From NCBI GenBank assembly GCA_002420105.1, contig DIHJ01000054.1:1-16955 (forward strand): a stretch of 16,955 nt of DNA, given 5' to 3'. This stretch comes from Nitrospira sp. UBA5699. GTDB taxonomy: Bacteria; Nitrospirota; Nitrospiria; Nitrospirales; Nitrospiraceae. Each line of letters begins with the position of its first letter. Position 1 is the stretch's first letter. Shown in pieces: positions 7,521 to 14,436 of the stretch. The notes beneath the pieces were generated by a model. That model saw only the letters and a program-made list of their open reading frames with translations. It did no database searches and had not been told where the DNA came from. A program made the position numbers and the translations under genes.

Positions 7521-7597
7521 TGGTGCGCCTGACAGGATTTGAACCTGTGGCCCTCAGCTCCGGAGGCTGATGCTCTATCCAGCTGAGCTACAGGCGC
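7521..7597 (-). tRNA. tRNA-Arg (anticodon CCG)
   Basis: This 77-nt gene includes an encoded CCA. The acceptor stem GCGCCTG pairs with CAGGCGC. The anticodon loop CTCCGGA (anticodon CCG) is closed by TCAGC/GCTGA. The T-arm ACAGG-TTCAAAT-CCTGT is complete. It lies 57 bp upstream of tRNA-Lys and 18 bp past the stop of the leftward YkgJ-like gene, so its promoter must lie in that gene's 3' end or it is transcribed by read-through. Confidence 0.97.
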
Positions 7598-7615
7598 ATC
7601 CGCAACCAAGGATCG

Positions 7616-8302
7616 TCACCTTAGCACAGCGTTTTGTCCCCTGTCCAGCAGGCTCACCCCTGGCGGCCCGCCTCCTCGGGCCGGGGTCCCGGTCGCGGGC
7701 AGGAATCCGTAGGGCAGCAGCACTTCTTCACCGTCAGTGCCCGTGGTCGACCGGCAAAGCGCCAGCGCGCCGGCTTCCCGCCGCGCGAGTTCATCCTCCT
7801 CTGCGCGAAGGGTGGCGGAGAGCCGGATGATGGGGACAAAGGTCTGGACTTCGCAGGCCCCGCTCACCAGACCGTCCCGCTCCGTGGGGATGCCCATTGA
7901 GCGGCAGGTGAGGGGACGGTGCTCGTAGACCATGCAGAGGCCGTCTGCTCCGAGCGCCGGGCAGGCCTGTTGGTGAAAGTCGCCGACGATCCGGTCGATG
8001 TCGGCATCCGACCAGCGGTCGAGGCAGGGTGATTCTGCCAGCCGGGGATAGGCGGCTTCCATGGCCGAGACTTGTTCGCGGGCTCGTCGTTCGATGCGTG
8101 CCCGCTGATCCGGCGGCAGGCGCATGACCCCTTCTCGCAGGAGGCTCACATCGAGGAGCGTGATGGGGAAGGGCCCGATGCAGCAATGGGAGCATCCGGC
8201 ACGGCAGGGGATTTGGCTCAGGAGCGCGGCATCGGCCCGCGCAAACCACTCGTCGGTTTTTCGAGCCAGGGACGAGAGTCTCCCCTGCCAGGAGGCGGGC
8301 AT
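7616..8302 (-). CDS. YkgJ-family cysteine-cluster protein
   Basis: This 228-residue soluble protein has the YkgJ/FliB-like cysteine signature of a putative metal or Fe-S binding site. The first cluster is CRAGCSHCC (C33, C37, C40, C41). The second is CPALGADGLC (C114, C123) with PLTCRSMG (C133), and there is a further Cys at 150. The family is widespread but its reaction is not established. The C-terminal part is Gly/Pro-rich and probably disordered. AAGGGG just before the ATG is a usable ribosome site. The start is 7 bp after the stop of the upstream 185-residue gene, so the two form an operon. Confidence 0.87.
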   Translation of the reverse strand: MPASWQGRLSSLARKTDEWFARADAALLSQIPCRAGCSHCCIGPFPITLLDVSLLREGVMRLPPDQRARIERRAREQVSAMEAAYPRLAESPCLDRWSDADIDRIVGDFHQQACPALGADGLCMVYEHRPLTCRSMGIPTERDGLVSGACEVQTFVPIIRLSATLRAEEDELARREAGALALCRSTTGTDGEEVLLPYGFLPATGTPARGGGPPGVSLLDRGQNAVLR

Positions 8303-8309
8303 GGTCCCC

Positions 8310-8867
8310 TTACTCTTCTTCGGTGGGAGACAGGTCGACGATCAGATCGCCCTTGGGAGAAAAGAAACCCTTGCCGTCCACTTGGACGATACCGTTGCAG
8401 TGTTCCTGATAAAACTCGAGGATCCATCCGTTGAAGTCGTAACCCTCATCCGTGATGTCGGCGGGATCGAGTCGCGTGGTCAGGATAAAGCGCGCCCGAT
8501 TCACAAATTCGGTCGCAAGAGAGGCTTCGATGTCGTCGTAGGCCGTCAGGATATCCAGGAACTGCTTCTTCTCCTGTTCGAACACGTCCTGATACGTCCC
8601 GCGATCCCTGACGCAAAAAACCTGGATCGGCTTTCTCGCCTTGTCGTAACCCAGGGCCACTTGGACCCAGGCCCATTCATCGAGGGCCGCTTCGTCAAGC
8701 TGAGGGGGAGTGATGGGCGTTTGTCCACGGGATTTCAGGAATTCGAGCAGGAGCCGCAGGGGCGGCGAATTATCCTTCTGGCAAAACACGCGGGAATACA
8801 GAAAATTTTCGGCGGCGGCTTCGGCCGGCTGCGCGGTGGACGGGAGAATCGGGAGCTGTTTGCCCAT
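8310..8867 (-). CDS. Uncharacterised conserved-looking protein, 185 residues
   Basis: I do not recognise a family. The protein is acidic, soluble and without signal peptide or membrane segment. It mixes short helices (FEQEKKQFLDILTAYDDIE) with beta-rich stretches near the C-terminus (IVQVDGKGFFSPKGDLIVDL). A well-placed GAGGAA ribosome site precedes the ATG at 8867, and codon use matches the chromosome. It is the first gene of a two-gene leftward operon with the YkgJ-like protein, and a terminator-like hairpin sits just upstream of its ribosome site. Confidence 0.8.
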   Translation of the reverse strand: MGKQLPILPSTAQPAEAAAENFLYSRVFCQKDNSPPLRLLLEFLKSRGQTPITPPQLDEAALDEWAWVQVALGYDKARKPIQVFCVRDRGTYQDVFEQEKKQFLDILTAYDDIEASLATEFVNRARFILTTRLDPADITDEGYDFNGWILEFYQEHCNGIVQVDGKGFFSPKGDLIVDLSPTEEE

Positions 8868-8888
8868 GGGAAATTCCTCAATAAAACC

Positions 8889-8905
8889 GCTGCGGGCTCC
8901 GCAGC
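8889..8905 (-). terminator. Terminator-like hairpin directly upstream of a ribosome site
   Basis: The minus strand reads GCTGCGG-AGC-CCGCAGC, a perfect 7-bp GC stem with a 3-nt loop, followed by GGTTTTATTG. Its position 11 nt upstream of the GAGGAA ribosome site at 8867 would fit an attenuator in the leader, or simply a terminator for incoming transcripts. The T tract is short. Confidence 0.4.
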
Positions 8906-9000
8906 CGCGCCGCAGCGCTTCCGTACTCTACGATGCTTGGTCTCGAAACTGCAAGGCCCCTCTGAAGGCGTTTCCCTACGCCTGGAGCGTGTTTTTCCGG

Positions 9001-9029
9001 TTGACAGTGCGGAAGCGCTTGGATAGACT
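9001..9029 (+). promoter_or_regulatory. Predicted sigma70 promoter of the HU gene
   Basis: TTGACA (9001-9006), a 17-bp spacer and TAGACT (9024-9029, four of six consensus bases) face the HU gene and would give a leader of about 120 nt. The spacer contains the palindrome AAGCGCTT (9013-9020), a possible regulator site. Confidence 0.55.
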
Positions 9030-9156
9030 CCCGCAGGTTTTTGCCTCGGACATAATCGTCGCGGTCTCTTTGACGAGCCACTTCATAGAACGAAGTCTCC
9101 ACTGAGAGGCGGGCAGTCGCAATTCACCTTATTCTGTTTCAAGGGAGGTTTCTCGC

Positions 9157-9444
9157 ATGGCTAAATCAATGACCAAGTCGCAGATTGCCGATCACATGGC
9201 CCAGAAGTCCGGGCTGACCAAGAAGGCCGCCGTCCAGTTGTTGGACGACTTTGCCGCCTTGGCATACCGGGAAGCGAAGAATGTCTTCGTCGTCCCCGGC
9301 ATCGGAAAGCTCGTGTTGGCCAATCGGAAAGCCCGCATGGGCCGGAATCCCCAGACCGGCGAAGCGATCAAGATCCCGGCCAAGCGCGTGGTCAAGTTCC
9401 GCGTGTCCAAGGCCGCCAAGGACGCCATCCTCGGCAAGAAGTAA
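9157..9444 (+). CDS. HU/IHF-family DNA-binding protein
   Basis: This 95-residue basic nucleoid protein bends and compacts DNA. It starts with MTKSQIADHMAQKSGLTKK, the typical first helices, and has the GIGKLVLANRKARMGRNP arm region with the conserved RNPQTGE turn. It ends in a Lys-rich helix. The core matches HU length, with about five extra N-terminal residues. An AAGGGAGG ribosome site lies 8 nt before the ATG. It is a single-gene unit with its own promoter and a strong terminator. Only HU versus IHF-like specificity is open. Confidence 0.95.
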   Translation: MAKSMTKSQIADHMAQKSGLTKKAAVQLLDDFAALAYREAKNVFVVPGIGKLVLANRKARMGRNPQTGEAIKIPAKRVVKFRVSKAAKDAILGKK

Positions 9445-9514
9445 TCCGGTCGAACAGGTGCCAGCTGCGCAAGAGCCGAGCCGTTGAGGCTTTCCGCAGC
9501 GGGTCCCGACGGTC

Positions 9515-9554
9515 GAAGGGCCGGCTCCCCGGATGGGGCGCCGGCCCTTCTCTT
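9515..9554 (+). terminator. Rho-independent terminator after the HU gene
   Basis: The arms GAAGGGCCGGC (9515-9525) and GCCGGCCCTTC (9540-9550) pair perfectly. After one mismatch the stem continues with CCCC/GGGG around a GGAT loop. It is followed by TCTTGT, a weak T tract. It lies between convergent genes and may serve both. Confidence 0.7.
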
Positions 9555-9625
9555 GTGTCGTCACCGATGCGGGCAACAAACGAACAGGGGCCGAGGCGAC
9601 GGTCGGGGCCGCGCCTCAACCGGTC

Positions 9626-9901
9626 TTAGACGTGCGAAGGCCCCAGCCCGCTTCCGCCGAAGCCGTCGTGACCGACGAGGCGGATGGCATCGCCGTCATG
9701 CACCAGCGAATCGTCGCTGGCGATTTTCTTATTGATCGTGACGAGCACCTTCTTTTCGCGGATCAATTGCAGCAGGTGGCGGAGCTGCACGCCTTGCCGC
9801 TGGATTACCTGCCGGACGGTCATCGGGGCGGGGACCTCGCAGGCGAGATCGCGCTCGCCGTCAGCCGTTTGCAGTTGCCCCATCAGTGAAATCGTCACCA
9901 T
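9626..9901 (-). CDS. ThiS/MoaD/ubiquitin-like beta-grasp sulfur-carrier protein
   Basis: From the ATG at 9901 the product is 91 residues. It begins VTISLMGQLQTADG and has the family's late motif KVLVTINKKIASDDSLVHDG followed by DAIRLV. An in-frame start at 9952 would add 17 residues that do not look like the fold. Classical carriers (ThiS, MoaD, TtuB) end in Gly-Gly, which is adenylated and thiocarboxylated. Here Gly82-Gly83 is followed by eight further residues (SGLGPSHV), so activation would need trimming, or the protein is not a carrier. No E1-like or thiamine/molybdopterin gene is next to it. It is divergent from an uncharacterised gene. Confidence 0.75.
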   Translation of the reverse strand: MVTISLMGQLQTADGERDLACEVPAPMTVRQVIQRQGVQLRHLLQLIREKKVLVTINKKIASDDSLVHDGDAIRLVGHDGFGGSGLGPSHV

Positions 9902-9957
9902 ATCGTCACGTGCTCCCCGTCTTGAATCCGTTGACTCCGGCGGGCCTGCCATCGATA

Positions 9958-10389
9958 ATGCCCCCCATGCCGTCGCTGGACGCCCATAACCCGGGAATGC
10001 CGGATTTGCAGTTCGTGCTGTTCGTGTCGGCGCTCTGCACCGCCAATCTTGAAACGATCAACGTACCGGCGGAACTCCGCCGCACGATCTTCGATCGCTG
10101 CTGGGCCCTGATCCGTACGGAGCCTCCGCCGACCGATCCGAAGGAACGGGTGCTGGATCTCCGCGACGGAACCGAGCTGACGCTCGAAGCCTGCGTGTCG
10201 ACCATCCGGTCGCTGCTGTCGGAGGCCGGTGTGACCACGCTCATGTGGGATCATCCGGTCAGCGAGCCCACCCATGACAGCACGCCGGCGGCCCAACCCC
10301 TGATCGAACGCCTGGGCCGATTGTACCCCGAGGATCCGGACATCGTCGACCCCCCTCCGCCGTCGCCGAAGGATCGTGCAGAGACCTGA
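9958..10389 (+). CDS. Uncharacterised protein, about 143 residues
   Basis: The frame is open further upstream (to 9886), but the ATG at 9958 or 9967 leaves room for a divergent promoter and is preferred. Another ATG is at 9997. The third codon positions are strongly G/C as in neighbouring genes, which supports coding. A central helical region contains VLFVSALCTANLETINVP and the end is Pro/Asp-rich (DIVDPPPPSPKDRAET). I recognise no domain. It ends 30 bp before the epimerase gene and may be cotranscribed with it. Confidence 0.65.
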   Translation: MPPMPSLDAHNPGMPDLQFVLFVSALCTANLETINVPAELRRTIFDRCWALIRTEPPPTDPKERVLDLRDGTELTLEACVSTIRSLLSEAGVTTLMWDHPVSEPTHDSTPAAQPLIERLGRLYPEDPDIVDPPPPSPKDRAET

Positions 10390-10419
10390 GGCACCCCGTG
10401 CCGGAAAAAGAGGACACGC

Positions 10420-10995
10420 GTGAACGTCACCCCGCTCGAGATCCCCGGCCTCCTGCTGATCGAACCGGTGTTTTTCCGCGACCAGCGCGGAGTCTTTTGC
10501 GAAACCTTCCATGAGCGGCGCTATGCGGAAGCCGGCATCGCGGAGCGGTTCGTGCAGGACAACTATTCGCGATCGGTTCGCGGCACGCTGCGCGGCCTGC
10601 ATTTTCAGGAACCGCATGCCCAGGGAAAGCTCGTCATGGTGCTCGAGGGGGCGGTGTTCGACGTGGTCGTCGACATCCGTAAGGGCTCGCCGGCCTTCGG
10701 CACGTGGTACGGCGTGGAACTGTCCTCGGACAACTATCGGCAACTCTACATTCCGCCGGGCTGTGCCCACGGGTTTTGCGTGATCAGCGAGCATGCGGCA
10801 TTCCTGTACAAGGTCACCGACTTCTATTCGCCGAAGGACGAACGGGGCATCATCTGGAACGATCCGGCCCTGGGAATTGCCTGGCCGGTCTCCGCGCCGA
10901 TCCTTTCGGCGAAGGATCAGGCGTACGGCACGATGGCTCAGATCGACGACCGTCTGCCGCGGTACCAACCGGCCAGCGGACAAGGAAGCCGTTGA
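10420..10995 (+). CDS. rmlC: dTDP-4-dehydrorhamnose 3,5-epimerase
   Basis: This 191-residue cupin epimerises dTDP-4-keto-6-deoxyglucose at C3 and C5, the third step of dTDP-L-rhamnose synthesis. The signature TLRGLHFQ with catalytic His61, Lys70 and LYIPPGCAHGF (109-119) are present. The KVTDFYSPKDERGIIWND block follows, starting right after Tyr130. Length matches the family. The start is GTG at 10420 behind AGAGGA. It stands alone: rmlA, rmlB and rmlD are not in the window, so the rest of the pathway must be elsewhere. A 3-epimerase or 5-epimerase variant cannot be excluded from sequence alone. Confidence 0.93.
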   Translation: MNVTPLEIPGLLLIEPVFFRDQRGVFCETFHERRYAEAGIAERFVQDNYSRSVRGTLRGLHFQEPHAQGKLVMVLEGAVFDVVVDIRKGSPAFGTWYGVELSSDNYRQLYIPPGCAHGFCVISEHAAFLYKVTDFYSPKDERGIIWNDPALGIAWPVSAPILSAKDQAYGTMAQIDDRLPRYQPASGQGSR

Positions 10996-11026
10996 TCCTG
11001 CGATAATCCCTGCGCTATGTTATAGC
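10992..11026 (+). promoter_or_regulatory. Possible promoter and small dyad upstream of rubrerythrin
   Basis: TTGATC (10992-10997), an 18-bp spacer and TATGTT (11016-11021) make a moderate promoter match that begins in the last codons of rmlC. The -10 overlaps the dyad GCTAT-GTT-ATAGC (11014-11026), which could be an operator. Confidence 0.3.
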
Positions 11027-11093
11027 CGGGTGGTGCGGGACAAAGGTGCGGTGCGCCCGCAGGCCGGACCTAATGCAAAACCAGGAGGATTCG

Positions 11094-11519
11094 ATGAGCA
11101 AGAGCCTAAAAGGAACTAAGAGCCACGACAATCTGAAGCACGCATTCGCGGGGGAATCGCAGGCCAATCGCCGATATCTCTATTTTGCCCGGCGCGCGGA
11201 TATCGAAGGGTATCCCGACGTGGGCGGCTTGTTCCGCGATACGTCCGAAGCCGAGACCGGCCACGCCTTCGGACACCTGGATTTCCTCAAGGAAGTAGGC
11301 GATCCCGCCACCGGCGTTCCCATCGGCAACACGGAAGCCAACCTGAAATCCGCGATCGAAGGGGAAACCTACGAGTACACGCAGATGTATCCGGGAATGG
11401 CCAAGACGGCGCGCGACGAAGGGTTCGCCGAGTTGGCCGAATGGTTCGAGACCTTGGCGAAAGCGGAGCGGTCCCATGCGAACCGCTTTCAGAAGGGGCT
11501 GGACAGCCTGAAGGGCTAG
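11094..11519 (+). CDS. Rubrerythrin-family diiron protein without rubredoxin domain
   Basis: This 141-residue four-helix-bundle protein carries the diiron ligands in order: Glu21 (AGESQANRRY), Glu54 and His57 (EAETGHAFGHL), Glu91 and Glu94 (EGETYEY), then Glu125 and His128 (AKAERSHANRF). Rubrerythrins reduce hydrogen peroxide. The usual C-terminal rubredoxin domain with CxxC pairs is absent, so electrons must come from another protein. The ATG at 11094 is chosen because AGGAGG stands just before it. An upstream in-frame start at 11046 has no such site. The next two genes, an HdrD-like Fe-S protein and a DUF3501 protein, accompany this form of rubrerythrin in many genomes, so a shared redox task is likely. 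Confidence 0.94.
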   Translation: MSKSLKGTKSHDNLKHAFAGESQANRRYLYFARRADIEGYPDVGGLFRDTSEAETGHAFGHLDFLKEVGDPATGVPIGNTEANLKSAIEGETYEYTQMYPGMAKTARDEGFAELAEWFETLAKAERSHANRFQKGLDSLKG

Positions 11520-11540
11520 CCAAGCAGCAGCGATCGGCTT

Positions 11541-11597
11541 TCAGCGGTCAGTGTTCAGTCAGACGGGAGAAACCCGTCGCTGATAGCTGACCGCTGA
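11541..11597. repeat. REP-like palindromic intergenic repeat
   Basis: The outer arms TCAGCGGTCAG (11541-11551) and CTGACCGCTGA (11587-11597) are perfect 11-bp complements. Inside them sits a second hairpin, GACGGG-AGAAA-CCCGTC (11562-11578). This two-tier hairpin fills the gap between the rubrerythrin and Fe-S genes. The look is that of a dispersed intergenic repeat. It could also attenuate transcription, but no T tract follows. Confidence 0.7.
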
Positions 11598-11617
11598 TTG
11601 CTTTCGGCGGATCACCT

Positions 11618-12913
11618 ATGAAGGGTCTTACTCTCGTCAATCCCGTCGATCCGAAGCAGTTGGACCAGGAGACGTTGCGGATCTATGAAATCTGCGACGG
11701 CTGCCGCCGCTGTTTCAACCTCTGTCCCTCGTTCAACACGCTGCTCGACCGGATCGACGCCTGCGAGGGGGACGTCGCCAAACTGACGCCCGCCGATCAT
11801 CATCGGGTCGTCGACGAGTGCTATTACTGCAAGCTCTGTTTCAACCATTGCCCGTATACGCCCCCGCATCAATACCAACTCGACTTTCCGCACCTGATGA
11901 TCCTGTGGAAGAAGCGATTGGCGAAGGAGCGGGGTGTCGGCTGGCGGGACCGGCTGCTGATCAAGACGGATCTGATCGGGACGTTCGCGAGTGTCACCGC
12001 GCCGCTGACCAACCGGCTGTTGGAAACCGGTTGGGTTCGTCGGCTGATCGAAGCGGTCGGGGGCATCCATCGCGACCGCCGGGTGCTGCATTTTTCCGGC
12101 GACACGTTCCCGCGCTGGTTCGGACGTCGCCCCAAACCGGCGCGCACCGCCGCCCCCGTGAGAAAAGTGGCGTTGTTTTCGAGCTGCCTGGTGAACTATC
12201 AGGCCACGGACGTCGGCAGGGCCACCGTTCAGGTGCTGGAGAAGAACGGGGTGGAGGTCGTGCTGCCGGAACAGCGCTGTTGCGGGATGCCGGGTTTCGA
12301 CATCGGGGATACGGAGACGATTCAACAGGCGCTGCGGGCGAACGTGGCCTCGTTGCATCCGTGGGTCGCGCAGGGCTACGACATCGTCGTGCCGACGGCG
12401 AGTTGCAGCCTGATGCTCAAGCGGGAGTATCCGGAACTGAGCGACGACGAACGGACCCGGCGCGTGGCCGAGCGCACGTTCGACGTCTGCGAATACCTGA
12501 TGCTCATGAAGAAAGACGGGCTGCTGGCCGCCGATTTCACGCAGAAGCCGGGCCGCGTGGCCTACCAGATCCCCTGTCACCTCCGCGATCAGAACATCGG
12601 GTTCAAGTCGAAGGAACTCATGGAATGCGCCGGCGCCCGGGTCGAGCTGATCGAAAAATGCTCCGGCCATGACGGGGCCTGGTCGGCCAAGACCGAGTTC
12701 TTCGCGCTGTCGATGAAGATCGCCGGGAAGGCCGTACGGGCCATCGAACAGCAGCCGGCCGATCTGGTTGCTTCGGATTGCCCCTTGGCCGGTCTGCAGC
12801 TGGACCAAGCCGGGGCCGCCGCCCATGCGGGAGGCAGGGCGACGCTGCACCCGATCCAGGTCGTGCGCGATGCCTATGGGCTGCCGTCGGAAACGGCGAG
12901 GAGCGAGGGGTGA
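11618..12913 (+). CDS. HdrD/GlpC-like Fe-S oxidoreductase with CCG domains
   Basis: This 431-residue soluble protein has two 4Fe-4S motifs, at C26/C29/C32/C36 and at C68/C71/C74/C78. It also has two CCG-type domains. The first ends in RCCGMPG (220-226). The second has CHLRDQNIG (320-328) and KCSGHDG (347-353), where the expected CC pair is only C-S, so its cofactor ligation is probably altered. The family includes GlpC and heterodisulfide reductase subunit D, which pass electrons between quinones or ferredoxin and a partner. Between rubrerythrin and DUF3501 it is the obvious electron donor for the rubredoxin-less rubrerythrin; this is an inference. GGCGGA precedes the ATG. Confidence 0.9.
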   Translation: MKGLTLVNPVDPKQLDQETLRIYEICDGCRRCFNLCPSFNTLLDRIDACEGDVAKLTPADHHRVVDECYYCKLCFNHCPYTPPHQYQLDFPHLMILWKKRLAKERGVGWRDRLLIKTDLIGTFASVTAPLTNRLLETGWVRRLIEAVGGIHRDRRVLHFSGDTFPRWFGRRPKPARTAAPVRKVALFSSCLVNYQATDVGRATVQVLEKNGVEVVLPEQRCCGMPGFDIGDTETIQQALRANVASLHPWVAQGYDIVVPTASCSLMLKREYPELSDDERTRRVAERTFDVCEYLMLMKKDGLLAADFTQKPGRVAYQIPCHLRDQNIGFKSKELMECAGARVELIEKCSGHDGAWSAKTEFFALSMKIAGKAVRAIEQQPADLVASDCPLAGLQLDQAGAAAHAGGRATLHPIQVVRDAYGLPSETARSEG

Positions 12914-12934
12914 TGAGAGGAAGTTCAGAGCTCA

Positions 12935-12966
12935 GAATGTTCAATGAGAAATGTGGAATGTCGAAT
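12935..12966. repeat. AT-rich intergenic repeat upstream of the DUF3501 gene
   Basis: This stretch contains ATGTGGAATGT (12951-12961). An exact inverted copy lies at 13621-13631 on the other side of the DUF3501 gene. The surroundings are AATG-rich, unlike the GC-rich genes on both sides. Confidence 0.5.
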
Positions 12967-12992
12967 GAGCCGACAGAGGAATCGGTCTTCAC

Positions 12993-13589
12993 ATGAAGCC
13001 GATCGCGCTAGAGGACGTCATCCCCTATGAGGAATACGAACGGCAGCGGGAATCGTTCCGCTCCCGCGTCATCGCGCTCAAACAGCGCCGGCGGATTTCC
13101 GTCGGCCCGGTGATCACGCTGGTCTTTGAGAACCGCGACACCCTGAAGTTTCAGGTACAGGAGATGGCCCGGGTCGAGCGCATTGTCGATCCGGCCAAGG
13201 TGCAGGAGGAGCTGGACGTGTACAACGCGCTGCTCCCGTCGGCGGATGAACTCAGCGCCACCCTCTTGATCGAGATCACGGAAGAGCCCAGAATGAAAGA
13301 ATGGCTCGACCGGTTCATGGGGCTCGATCACGGGCGTACGGTGGCCATCATAGCCGGAGGCGAGCGGGCCTTCGGAGTCTTCGAAGGCGGCCACAGTCAT
13401 GAGACCAAGATCAGCGCCGTGCATTTTGTCCGGTTCAGGCCCACGGCGGCCATGAAGGCCGCCTTTGCCGATCTGCGCCAGCCGGTCACGCTGGCAGTGG
13501 ATCACAACGGATACCGTGCAGAGGTCTCCGTTCCCGGCAGCATGAGGGAAGAATGGCTGGCCGACCTCGAGGAGGCCGGGTCGAAATGA
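12993..13589 (+). CDS. DUF3501 family protein
   Basis: This 198-residue protein begins MKPIALEDVIPYEEYERQR and carries RRRISVGPVITLVFENRDT (33-51), features of the DUF3501 family. The biochemical role is unknown. The family is found next to rubrerythrin and HdrD-like Fe-S genes, as here, suggesting a partner or chaperone in that peroxide or oxygen response. It is predicted cytoplasmic, with no signal or membrane segments and no conserved cysteine cluster. AGAGGA is 12 nt from the ATG, a rather long spacing. Repeats flank the gene on both sides, which may separate its expression from its neighbours. Confidence 0.85.
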   Translation: MKPIALEDVIPYEEYERQRESFRSRVIALKQRRRISVGPVITLVFENRDTLKFQVQEMARVERIVDPAKVQEELDVYNALLPSADELSATLLIEITEEPRMKEWLDRFMGLDHGRTVAIIAGGERAFGVFEGGHSHETKISAVHFVRFRPTAAMKAAFADLRQPVTLAVDHNGYRAEVSVPGSMREEWLADLEEAGSK

Positions 13590-13631
13590 GGAATGTGCCA
13601 ATGAGGAATGAAGAATTGTCACATTCCACAT
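13590..13631. repeat. AT-rich inverted repeat between DUF3501 and the PTPS-like gene
   Basis: GGAATGTG (13590-13597) and CACATTCC (13620-13627) form an 8-bp stem. The right arm extends into ACATTCCACAT (13621-13631), the inverted copy of the repeat at 12951-12961. It leaves almost no space for a ribosome site before the next ATG at 13657. Confidence 0.55.
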
Positions 13632-13656
13632 CCCCCATTCTACATTAGACGTAAAC

Positions 13657-14409
13657 ATGCCTCCTGTCCTCTTGACGAAACGTATCGAATTCGCCGCGGC
13701 CCACCGCTACATCAAGCCGGAATGGGATGAGGCGAAGAATCGCGCCGTGTTCGGCCCCTGCTACAACCCTCCCGCGCACGGCCACAACTATCTGCTCGAA
13801 GTGACGGTGTCCGGCGAGGTCGATCGCAAGACCGGCATGGTCATCAATCTGTTCGACCTGAAGCGGGTGCTGCTCGACGTAATCGAGGAGTTCGATCACA
13901 AGAACCTCAATCTCGACATGCCGTATTTCCGCGATCAGATCCCGACCTCGGAGAATCTCGCCCGCGTCCTGTGGACGAAGCTGGCGACCCAGAAGGACAT
14001 CGGATCGCTGCATACGATCAGGCTGTACGAGGACGAAGACCTCTATGCGGAAGTGACGGCGGAAGCCGGGTTGGAGACGGCCGGCGTCACGCGGCGCTAT
14101 GCCTTCACGGCGGTTCAGGACGGCAATCAGGGCCGCGAGTGGGACTGCTTCGTCACGGTTCACGGCCGGATCGATCCGGTGACCGGCATGGTGACCGACC
14201 TCGGCGCGTTGAACCGGCTGGTGCAGGACAAGGTGATCAAGACGTTCGACCGCCGTGACCTGCGCGACGTGCTCGGCACGAAGGCGGTGACGGGCGGGCA
14301 GCTCGTCGGGCATATCTGGCGGTCGCTCGCGTCGGGTCTCTCCCCCGGCAGGCTGTCGCACATTCGACTGGTGCAGTCCCGCGATCTGTTCTTCGACTAC
14401 TCCGGATAA
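13657..14409 (+). CDS. Tandem 6-pyruvoyl-tetrahydropterin synthase/QueD-family protein with degenerate second domain
   Basis: The 250 residues split into two related halves. The first (about 1-135) has the zinc histidines His16, His41 and His43 (PPAHGHNY), nucleophile Cys35, the Asp80-His81 pair (EFDHKNLN) and Glu125. The second (about 147-250) aligns through VTVHGRIDPVTGMV and TFDRRDL but has REWD where HGHNY should be and Arg199 in place of His81, so its metal site is lost. Cys35 stands in a CxxxxxHGH spacing, as in eukaryotic PTPS, while bacterial QueD uses CxxxHGH. The substrate should be 7,8-dihydroneopterin triphosphate; the product (6-pyruvoyl- or 6-carboxy-tetrahydropterin) is open. 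Normal family members are 120-150 residues. No clear ribosome site precedes the ATG, and no other queuosine or folate gene is adjacent. Confidence 0.88.
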   Translation: MPPVLLTKRIEFAAAHRYIKPEWDEAKNRAVFGPCYNPPAHGHNYLLEVTVSGEVDRKTGMVINLFDLKRVLLDVIEEFDHKNLNLDMPYFRDQIPTSENLARVLWTKLATQKDIGSLHTIRLYEDEDLYAEVTAEAGLETAGVTRRYAFTAVQDGNQGREWDCFVTVHGRIDPVTGMVTDLGALNRLVQDKVIKTFDRRDLRDVLGTKAVTGGQLVGHIWRSLASGLSPGRLSHIRLVQSRDLFFDYSG

Positions 14410-14436
14410 ACCGAGACATGCGATGGCGGAGAGCTC

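Noticed and set aside
8878..9102. Leftward 74-codon frame upstream of the 185-residue gene
   Set aside because: It starts with GTG and has no ribosome site, and it overlaps the predicted HU promoter and the hairpin. The product has some protein-like stretches, so it is kept as doubtful and not listed.
9895..10983. Long leftward frame of 362 codons across two rightward genes
   Set aside because: It is the antisense of the epimerase gene and its neighbour, a common by-product of high GC; its composition is Arg-rich without domains.
11612..12850. Long leftward frame of 412 codons opposite the Fe-S protein gene
   Set aside because: The other strand encodes a clear HdrD/GlpC-like protein with cysteine motifs; this is its shadow.
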